This document shows positions 57,114-64,000 of a stretch of DNA of 64,000 bases, piece after piece (position 1 is the first letter of the stretch; each line of letters begins with the position of its first letter). A program made the translations under genes and the position numbers. Source of the DNA: Acanthococcus lagerstroemiae. Lineage: Eukaryota; Arthropoda; Insecta; Hemiptera; Eriococcidae. The notes beneath the pieces are model-generated. The model saw only the letters and a program-made list of their open reading frames with translations, did no database searches and was not told where the DNA came from. The DNA is taken from contig CM063107.1 of assembly GCA_031841125.1 (NCBI GenBank), forward strand, positions 60,089,814-60,153,813. Reading direction: 5' to 3'.

Positions 57114-57810
57114 ATACCCATGTTTACAGTGTTCTAGTAACGTTGGTAACTGGTAAACCTCCCCTGACACCCTAAAACCCTGACTCAGTTTGTTTATAGA
57201 AGTTGAAAGTCAAAAGCCGAAAAAAGCCGTATTTTTGTGGAATATGAAACTGGCATCCGAATCCGAAAAACCTGGCCCGGTATAAAAGCTAAAAGCCGGA
57301 AGCTAAAAACTCTTATAAGTGGAAGCTAAGCTGAAAGCGGAAGTTTTATTGTTAGGCTTCCAAGCACTGTTTGTGGATTCGAATCAACGAATCCACTCCA
57401 TTTATTCGAATCCGATTTGAATCACAGTGAACGTAAATCATTTTCGAATCATATTCAAATCCAAAAAAAGGCAGTGATTTGTGGATCCGGATTCCAATCC
57501 AATTTTAGTGGATTCGTTTTCAACCTTGGCTGATTTATATCACAATAGGGCTTTTCCAGTACTCCATATTGCATACTTATTCGCCTCTCCTGTTATCAAG
57601 TTGGTAGTGTATTGTGTATGATAACAGAATTTGATCTGCAAAATGGGCCTGATATTTAAAAAAGCCAGAGATCAGAATTTTTTGAGAAAGTTTGAATTCT
57701 TTTGACAACGCAAACGCTGCTGAATTGTGTTGTCAAAAATTAAACTGTTATTTGATGAAATCAATGGTGATAGCTAGTAGGAATAGGATAAGACTGGATA
57801 AGACCATGAT

Positions 57811-59566
57811 CATGATTGGCATCGTTCCGTTCAAGAACGACTTGTTCCAGGTCGTTCACGAACGAGGAACGGAACGGGAACGACGTTAAGTATGAAATGA
57901 ATGGAACGTGAATGGAACGTAATTTTCTTGTGAACTGAACGACTGACGAGTCGTTCATCTCGTTTTTTACTGTTCTATTTTTCCCATTTCATCTGCGCCT
58001 TCTGTTTGTGAGCTCATGAGCTGTGTTTGTGAGGTTCATGCAGGGCTGTGAACCGGAATAATTATAACTTAACGGATTAACGGAAAGATAACGTTACCAG
58101 AACATAATTAACGGAACGGAACGGAACGTAACGAAAAGAATCAGTCACGGAATACCGGAAACATTTTTACCCGGTAAATGGGTAAATCTTGGGGTGCGTT
58201 CAGATTGAACAAGACGACGCACACTGGGTGATGGGTGAAGACCCGACTTTTGTGTGTTAATTTGACCGCCTTCAGGGCTGCCGTTCTGGCAACACAGCAT
58301 AGTGTGAAACGGGCCTTAGACTCAGTATCAGTCTATCAGTAGATAACAATAGAAGTTCTCAGTTCCCTAATGTATAGTGAACTAAAGCCCCTTTTGAATT
58401 TTGATTTGTAGATTGCTAAGATAAAAAGTGTATAACAGACACTGGAAATATACTGTAGGGTACAGTGTATATAAGACTTATTTCACTACTTATATAATTT
58501 ACGTAATCTGATCAACACCTGTGTCAGTAGCGTACATGTTCAACGTCCTCTCATCTATTGTGACTAAAAAATGAACAACTTTACTTTTTCGCTCCCCCAA
58601 CCCCCACCGCATATGTTTACCAAATCGGCGCCTCTATACAAATAAAAAATTAGGAAGCTCCACAATATTTAACTATTAGTTCCTTGTTCTTCAGTGAAAT
58701 ATAAACCTATAGAACGAAGCAACGAAGTGGCCGTAATGTGAAATTCTTATTGGTTTATTATCTTAAATTAACATTGGTAACGGATACCTTAATGTAACGT
58801 TACCGAAACAATACCATAACCAGTTGTAACGTTATATTTACCGGAACCGTTTACCGGGATGAAGCGGTAATAATACCATGTTAACTTAACTAATCAGTTC
58901 CGTTATCACAGCCCTGGTTCATATAGTTACATGTTTGCTTATATCAGTTTCAGTTTTGGCCTTTTCAGGGAACCGCGTGGTTAGTGGTTACTGGTTACTG
59001 TAGCAGTTTTTAGGTTTTTAGGTTTTTACCAGTTAATTTTGTTTGTTCACTATCCGACTTCTATGGTGCGAATGTGAATGTGAACTTCTTCAAACTGAGG
59101 TTGAGAATTTTGGAATTTCGTTGGAAAATGTTTACTTTACCCACCTACTTTTTTTTTTTGAACCAGAATCAGTTGTCAAAAAGTGCACAGGAAGATAGAA
59201 AGCTTAGATTAGTTAGTTATCAAAGGCCGGGGAACACATCAACAAATGATAGCCCGTGGACCTGAATAGGTGTCCCATGGATTGTGATGAAGAGAAATAT
59301 GGAGCAGTAATCTCAAAAACTGTTCCTTCCTTCTTCAAGATTCAAGAACCACATACCCTCCTTCTGAAAATTAATGAAAACGGAGGAAACTGTTTGTTTT
59401 GAAGAACCGATGAACGAGAGTGAACGTCGTTCACTTTCACTAATGCGGAACGGAACGGGAACGACTGCATGTCTAAAATGAACGGAACGTGACCGTGAAC
59501 GAGTTGTTTTCAAAGTGAACGACAACTGAACGAGTTTAGGTCGTTCATGAACGACGCCCAAGCATG
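57811..59566. mobile_element. hAT-like element, CGTTCATGAACGA family, with nested insertion
   Basis: Ends CATGATTGGCATCGTTCC and, from the right, CATGCTTGGGCGTCGTTCAT. Perfect 8-bp TSD ACCATGAT at 57803-57810 and 59567-59574. Subterminal regions are full of GAACGA/TCGTTC and GGAACGGAACG motifs. Its middle holds the inserted element 58041-58915. No transposase frame is visible. Confidence 0.85.
58041..58915. mobile_element. hAT-like element, CAGGGCTGTGA family, nested
   Basis: Left CAGGGCTGTGAACCGGAATA, right (reversed) AGGGCTGTGATAACGGAACT. Flanking octamers GGTTCATG (58033-58040) and GGTTCATA (58916-58923) match at 7 of 8. Subterminal regions repeat GGTAACGTTA and ACGGAACGG-like motifs. 875 bp, no coding region. 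Confidence 0.8.
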
Positions 59567-59802
59567 ACCATGATGAATTAATGAAAAACGAAAATTTTGA
59601 ATTATACAGAGAACAGAGAAGACAGACGAGATATATCATAAAAGGTGCGATACAAAAGACGGAACTCAAAAGTCAAAACTCACTGGTACAACCACAGTAC
59701 GACCATAATATCACGAAATTACAATTATGTCCTTATCATACACTACCAACTTGATAACAGGACATGCGAATAACTGTGCAATATGGAGTACTGGAAAAGC
59801 CA

Positions 59803-60429
59803 TATTCGGGCCGGTCAGTGCGAGGGTCGCGCATAATGAAAATGGGATAATTGATTTGCGGCGCAGGCGGTGGGCGGAAGCTGTCGTTAAATCGATCAAA
59901 ATCACTTTTTATGTGAGAGAGGAAGTAACTTCTAGGAAATCTTATGCTCTACAAATTTTGTTATTTTAATTTTTTCGCTAAATGGCTTCCTTCTTGACTT
60001 ATTTTGAGATAACTCAATTAACATTCAAATGGGAAAATCGTCCCGATCCCGTTTTCAATTTTACCGATTGTAGCGCTCCTAGCGGATGACCGGCCCGAAT
60101 TGTTTGTGCGCTCTCTGTTATCAATAAATTCAAAAGTTTCATTCTTGCTTTGAAAAGTGAGTATAAATCTAGAGCATTTTTCGAGCATGTGTTGAAAAAA
60201 TCTCATTCCTGCATCTAGTCTAGTACAGAAATAAAAGCTAAAAATTGCCGACGAATAAGATTTCGACGTTGAAACGGCTCACACGCCTTTCCACCGAAAA
60301 CAAATATTTAATTTTATTATTTTTCTCGTGGTACACCTGCGATGTTTAATCTGATAAAGTTAATGATAAAGGAAGCGAGAAAGAGAGAGAGAAAAAAGAA
60401 GCCGAATAAAACCCGAATACGCGATAAGG
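59803..60429. other. Upstream region of the gene at 60799, no gene recognised
   Basis: More CpG than the neighbouring repeats and without identified mobile elements from about 59812 on. May hold distal promoter elements; none can be named. Confidence 0.35.
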
Positions 60430-60798
60430 GTTCGGTAGTGCGCAGGGTTGATATTCATATTAAAAGTTGTACAGATTTTCTGTACAAATGTTTATAGTTT
60501 AGTATTCGAAGGGCTTGTAGTTGGAGCCTTCCCGTCGACGCGTTCAAGTTCGAGCGTGACCGTTTACGAGCTCGAATAAATTTTAATAAAATTTTCATCG
60601 CGAGGTGTAAGTTCGGTTTTTGTTGCTATTTGCCGCCGTCGCGTTCGTGATCGAAAGTCATTTTTAAAAAGAGAATGTTTCAAGTGTAAAAATGTCAATC
60701 GCCGGTGCTCGTGATTTCCGTTGTGTGCGATTCGAGATGTAACCGTGAATTTTGTGGTCATGTAAATCTGAAAGTGATCGCGGTTCGGTTTTTTTGTA
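60430..60798 (+). promoter_or_regulatory. Putative promoter and 5' leader with upstream ORFs
   Basis: CpG-containing region before the first coding exon. The start site is not determined. The leader has three upstream ATGs before the main start: 60675-60689 (MFQV then stop), 60692-60742 (16 codons, MSIAGARDFRCVRFEM, then TAA) and 60760-60765 (ATG directly followed by TAA). The last is in frame with the main ATG and so closes the upstream frame. All three end before the main start, an arrangement that usually lowers translation and lets it respond to re-initiation. Short leaders of this kind are common for regulated genes; function here is inferred. Confidence 0.45.
60692..60742 (+). CDS. Upstream ORF, 16 codons
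   Basis: ATG at 60692 with A at -3 and T at +4; encodes MSIAGARDFRCVRFEM and ends ATG-TAA. Lies 56 bases before the main start. Likely a regulatory uORF if the leader is transcribed from upstream of it. Confidence 0.3.
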   Translation: MSIAGARDFRCVRFEM

Positions 60799-60868
60799 AT
60801 GGAGGTGTTGACGTTGAATAGTTTCTTACTGCTGACGACCTCGCTGGTTGGATATGTCTACAGTCAAG
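60799..60868 (+). CDS. First coding exon of a secreted or membrane protein
   Basis: ATG at 60799 has G at -3 and +4 and an in-frame stop at 60763, so it is the first possible start in this frame. The exon encodes 23 residues, MEVLTLN then SFLLLTTSLVGYVYSQ, plus the first base (G) of the next codon. It ends at CAAG|GTAAAT, a good splice donor, giving a phase-1 intron. Residues 8-20 are a hydrophobic core and VYS|Q is a plausible signal-peptidase site, so this is a classical signal peptide. Signal-peptide exons closed by a phase-1 intron are common in extracellular and single-pass receptor genes. The gene cannot be named because the next exon is outside the window or unseen; intron 1 is at least 3.1 kb. 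Confidence 0.65.
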
Positions 60869-62849
60869 GTAAATTTTTGCTTATGTACATTAAATGGCCG
60901 GCCTCATGCCGGGTGCCAGATTGCCGATTGGGTTCTGTCGGTTAAATAGGGTATCCGGTGTATTAAATTATACCGAGTGGCGAAACCGAACCGTTAAGAT
61001 GAAAAAAACGAGCTGTTCCGAAACAGCGTGATCCCTGGAGACAGACGAACTTCCACAGCTGCTTACTGGAGAAAAGGCAAAATTAAGCAGTAAATCAACG
61101 TCCTGCAGTCGAGCAAAAAAACGATGAAGAGGGAAGAAGGATCTGTAATACTAAATACCGTTACTAATGTTCGGCTTTAATTGCTCCAATTAATCTCGAT
61201 CGTAATAAAAAATTTTCGACCGAATTTCCTAGTCCGTGCAATATTCCGGTTGGCCTTTTGAAAGAGGAAAAAAGCTTAAAATCATTTTATTATTCAGTAT
61301 ACATGTTTTCGAAAAATTAAACTTAATAGCTCAACCCACCCTTATAACTCGTTCTTCTCGCATAGATTTTACTTTCGGCCTTCTTAAATCGCAGTGGGAT
61401 TTCTAGTCGAATCGAGCGACTCTGGACTAAAAATAGTTCTCACAGAATTATTCCCACTGGACCCAGTCGAGTAATTTGTATTTCAGGACTGAATGTATTT
61501 ATGCACACTGCTCGACAACTCGATCGAATTACCCGCGAGAATGGTTGTGTATCTTTAACGCAGAAAGTACTTCAATTGTTTGAAAACTAGATACTTACTG
61601 AAACTTCTCTGCGAACCCGTCTAATTTGAAGTACTGTGCTCCGATATGATTGCACGGAACTCCTATACATGTTTGCTCTCGGATTTCGAATATTTATTTG
61701 GACTGTTCCAAAACAGGGCTGAGTATAGGATTTGCTGGACAAGGAGTTAGTTTTCTAATCTGACAGACTCCTAGGGCTGACCCGATAGACATAAAAGTAT
61801 GATTTCATTCGTTACAATTGGCCTTTCTTTTGTTATCAGCCATATACTTGGCAGATTATTTAAAACTGATTTGTTCACACATGGGTAAACTATCCCACCC
61901 GCACTTCTAGAAGGCAGTTTCAGACTATGAACACAGCTCCAACAAGAATATATGAGCAAAAGTATGAGTTTATGGGTAAATGACCACCAAGTTGAACACG
62001 ACTATATGGACCATGATCTCACATATGCAGTTCTTTTGAAAGTCCTACCTAGGTTGTGCATACAGTGTGTGGAACATGAGTCAACCTACATGTCAAATTA
62101 TGGTCTTGTATTCACAGAATTATCTCCTCAGTAAAACTTGAATTCTGTAACACACCTTAGTAACACGACTGAGTAATTCTACACAAAATTCGGCGGAACC
62201 ATTCGATTTGAAAACAAAGTCGAATCAATGCGGTGAATTGAGTAAAATTTTAAGATCTAAATCAAAATCTACATTGATATTAGGTAAGTAATATCAAGAT
62301 AGAAATTGATACATTTTCATTGATAATGAAATCAGTCTTGAATTTGGCATGAAAGGTAAAGTAGATTTATTCTCTCGATACCTATTTGATGAATTATTTC
62401 CGATTACAAGCACACGCAAATACATTAATGTTATCAAAGTTGGGATACGCTGCTAAGAGGAACGTTACATTACATTAAAAAATTCAAATCGTTTTGAATT
62501 TTTATTGACGCTTGGATCATTTTTATGATCTCTAATCATTATAATGACGTTATTCTGCGTACACGTTCACTATTATTGACGTAGCGCTCAATGGTAATTT
62601 TTATTGACCCTGTATAAATAATCCGTGTAAGTTGATCTGGTTGGTATCAGTACATTTTAGTGTTCTTTTTCGACTCTATTGTGATCTTCAAGATTCTCGC
62701 CGATTCCTGCATGACGGATCACTTGTCCCAGTTAAAAAATAGGCGACATAATGTAATTAATACAAATTATCCTCTTTACTGAACGTTTCTCTTACAATTA
62801 TCCTAACTTTTATAACAAAAAGATACTGATAACAAACCAGCGACACTAG
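60869..62849 (+). other. Start of intron 1, no gene recognised
   Basis: Begins with donor GTAAATTTTT. No acceptor with a matching open exon was recognised on the plus strand up to 64000. A weak GTCGA/TTGATATT-rich stretch lies at 62130-62350. Confidence 0.45.
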
Positions 62850-63440
62850 CGTGTCACCGCCCTGTAGAGTCCGAATTGCTGATACTTACTGGTTCTCTTC
62901 AACATTGGTTTCTGTGGTCAGTGCTGATAGTGGTTCTGCTCCATTTTACTCGCTTCAGTCGCCATTTGTACTGCTACTATGGTTCTTGAACGTTCTACAT
63001 GTGGTGAAAAATAAAAATAAAATTCAGAGGAATGGGGCTGTACTGCTGGTTACTTGTTGCCTGTGATTATGCAGTCTCTGTCCATTCAGTGAGTGTTATT
63101 AGTTGTGTGCTCTTATCGGTTGTATGTGGTTGTGCAGTGTGTCCAATCCGTGTTATGTGTAGGATTTTGTACTTTTCTGTCAATTTGTCATTGTTATGTC
63201 CCTGGTCATTGCAGTGTTTTCCAAACAGTGATTTGTTATCATTTAGCGTCTGTGATTTTCCATGTTCTTTGGTTCTGGTTGTGAATTTTCTGCCTGTTTC
63301 TCCTATGTAGGTCATGTCACAGTGTTCACAGTCCAGTCTCTATACTCCACTGCTGTTGTTTCTGTTTTGTCATTGCTTATTTGTTTGATCAGCTGTGGTC
63401 TGTTTTTGATTCTGAGTTGTATGTTGTATTAATTGGACAC
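62850..63440 (-). pseudogene. Penelope-like GIY-YIG nuclease fragment, best-kept copy
   Basis: Minus-strand reading: SGVYRLDCEHCDMTYIGETG, RKFTTRTKEHGKSQTLNDNK, then SLFGKHCNDQGHNNDKLTEK, YKILHITRIGHTAQPHT. The GIY-YIG core (GVY ... YIGETGRKF-x-TR-x-KEH) is intact over about 80 residues. This nuclease nicks target DNA during Penelope-like retrotransposition. The RT part is only a trace (QNQKQTTADQTNKQ) and the C-terminal side is lost among stops. It lies antisense within the presumed first intron of the gene at 60799. Confidence 0.8.
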
Positions 63441-63638
63441 ACTAAGCATTCTTAGGAGCTACTCACTCTTATGGTCATTTCCCTTATGTGTAAGTAAACG
63501 AATTGAAATGGCGATTACATTAATTTAATATCTACTTATTTCCAGTGAAAATACAATTTTTAGTTATTGCTAGAGTTCGAATTAATAAAATTGAACAAGG
63601 TTGTGAAGTAAGATTCTATTAAATCATTCCCCATCAGC

Positions 63639-63960
63639 CAGTGGTGTATCCAGACTTGGTATGAAGGGACAGGGGGTTCAGTTCAAACAAAAAACAAAAA
63701 GAGTTATTCAATAATAGTATGATAGTGAAGGGGGGGGGTACGAAGTACGATTCGCGGAAAAAATTATAAGTAATAATTTTATATTTTTTCTGTTATGACA
63801 AGTTGATTGAAGTCTCGTCGCGTAGGATGTGAGTTAACAAAAAACCGAATACGTACGCATGGACACTGTCGCAGTGTTGCGCGTTCATCAAAACACAAAA
63901 TGTTTCACTTTTACGACATTACAGGTGTAATATACTTACTATTAGGTACCAGAATAAATT
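63639..63960. mobile_element. CAGTGGCGTAGCCAG-family element, copy 3, longer form
   Basis: Starts CAGTGGTGTATCCAGACTTG, then TATGAAGGG. After about 220 bp not present in copies 1 and 2, it resumes with TTTCACTTTTACGACATTAC, AGGTGTAATA and ACCAGAATAAATT. It is cut at 63960 by a TA insertion. Preceding octamer is CCATCAGC (63631-63638); the right end is outside the window. Confidence 0.7.
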
Positions 63961-63961
63961 A

Positions 63962-64000
63962 CAGTAGAACCTCGGAATAACAGCCACACAAGGTGGTAGA
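63962..64000 (+). mobile_element. Left end of a pogo-like element, runs off the window
   Basis: CAGTAGAACCTCGGAATAAC directly after TA (63960-63961). CAGTAGAACCTC is a recurrent terminal sequence of pogo/Tigger-type transposons, which insert at TA. It is inserted in the MITE copy 63639-63960. Confidence 0.6.

Larger units (their letters stand above)
56555..57369. mobile_element. Candidate hAT-like element, CAGKGCTTGGAAG ends
   Basis: Left CAGGGCTTGGAAGTCAGCTG, right (reversed) CAGTGCTTGGAAGCCTAACA. Both subterminal regions carry AAGCTGAAAGC/AAAAGCCGAA repeats, also present at 46018-46165. Flanking octamers TGATTCCT and TTTGTGGA do not match, so boundaries or unity are uncertain. Two small palindromic elements sit inside. 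Confidence 0.4.
55432..57530. mobile_element. Outer element with GATTCGAATC repeats, interrupted
   Basis: Ends CCAAGGTTGGAAAAGATTCG (left) and CCAAGGTTGAAAACGAATCC (from the right at 57530). The left 170 and right 160 bp are rich in GATTCGAATC and GTGGATTCG phrases. The middle is occupied by later insertions (55622-56238 and 56555-57369). No TSD was found, so the two ends may belong to separate copies. Confidence 0.45.
57548..59802. repeat. Outer inverted-repeat element split by hAT insertions
   Basis: Left arm 57548-57624 (GGCTTTTCCAGTACTCCATA, TTGC, then TATTCGCCTCTCCTGTTATC, AAGTTGGTAGTG) is the reverse complement of 59733-59802 (CACTACCAACTTGATAACAG, ATATGGAGTACTGGAAAAGC). Between them, outside the nested element 57811-59566, only about 350 bp remain. 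No TSD found. Confidence 0.7.

Noticed and set aside
59313..59669. 118-codon open stretch on the minus strand
   Set aside because: It runs through the GAACGA repeats and the end of a hAT-like element and has no domain; a chance frame.

Overview
The window is eukaryotic, AT-rich and almost entirely non-coding. The transposon mix points to an arthropod, most likely an insect: an R1-clade LINE, jockey/CR1-like and RTE LINEs, Penelope-like elements, a Helitron helicase, a gypsy LTR end, a tRNA-derived SINE and many hAT-type and TA-inserting DNA elements. I cannot fix the order from sequence alone. I saw no rRNA, no convincing functional tRNA gene and no CRISPR. All calls come from reading motifs, ends and target-site duplications (TSDs) by eye; no database search was run.

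Layout. 0-8.7 kb: a hAT-like MITE, an internally deleted pogo-like element carrying a 17-bp tandem array, a decayed R1-clade LINE (minus strand), a gypsy 3' end with LTR, and a second MITE copy. 8.7-17 kb: an AT-rich repeat field with an RTE fragment, a SINE, a 0.6-kb hAT element with perfect TSD, a LINE tail, a TA-flanked MITE and a Penelope-like (PLE) fragment. 17.7-21.7 kb: a candidate 4-kb element with inverted GCAGCG-rich subterminal regions around a three-exon small gene whose reading frame stays open across both introns. 24-25.3 kb: an RTE endonuclease and R1-like pieces. 27.4-30.9 kb: a hAT element with perfect TSD that hosts two LINE fragments. 33-38.9 kb: hAT elements, a Helitron Pif1-like helicase pseudogene, a BED-finger transposase exon, a SINE and a LINE tail. 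42.3-43.6 kb: a long inverted repeat (about 600 bp) and a hAT transposase relic. 45.2-50.7 kb: a MITE, a 2.1-kb TA-flanked element with 25-bp inverted ends, a SINE, and two PLE fragments lying head to head. 53.7-55.4 kb: tandemly duplicated exon-like cassettes on the minus strand. 55.4-59.8 kb: a nest of hAT-type elements inserted into one another.

The clearest host-gene signal is at 60.4-60.9 kb. A CpG-containing leader with three tiny upstream ORFs precedes a first coding exon that encodes a signal peptide and ends at a good splice donor. The rest of the window to 64 kb reads as its first intron, itself carrying a PLE fragment, a MITE and the start of a pogo-like element.

The genes here do not form an operon or pathway. 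The main organising principle is repeated insertion of mobile elements, datable relative to one another by nesting and TSDs.
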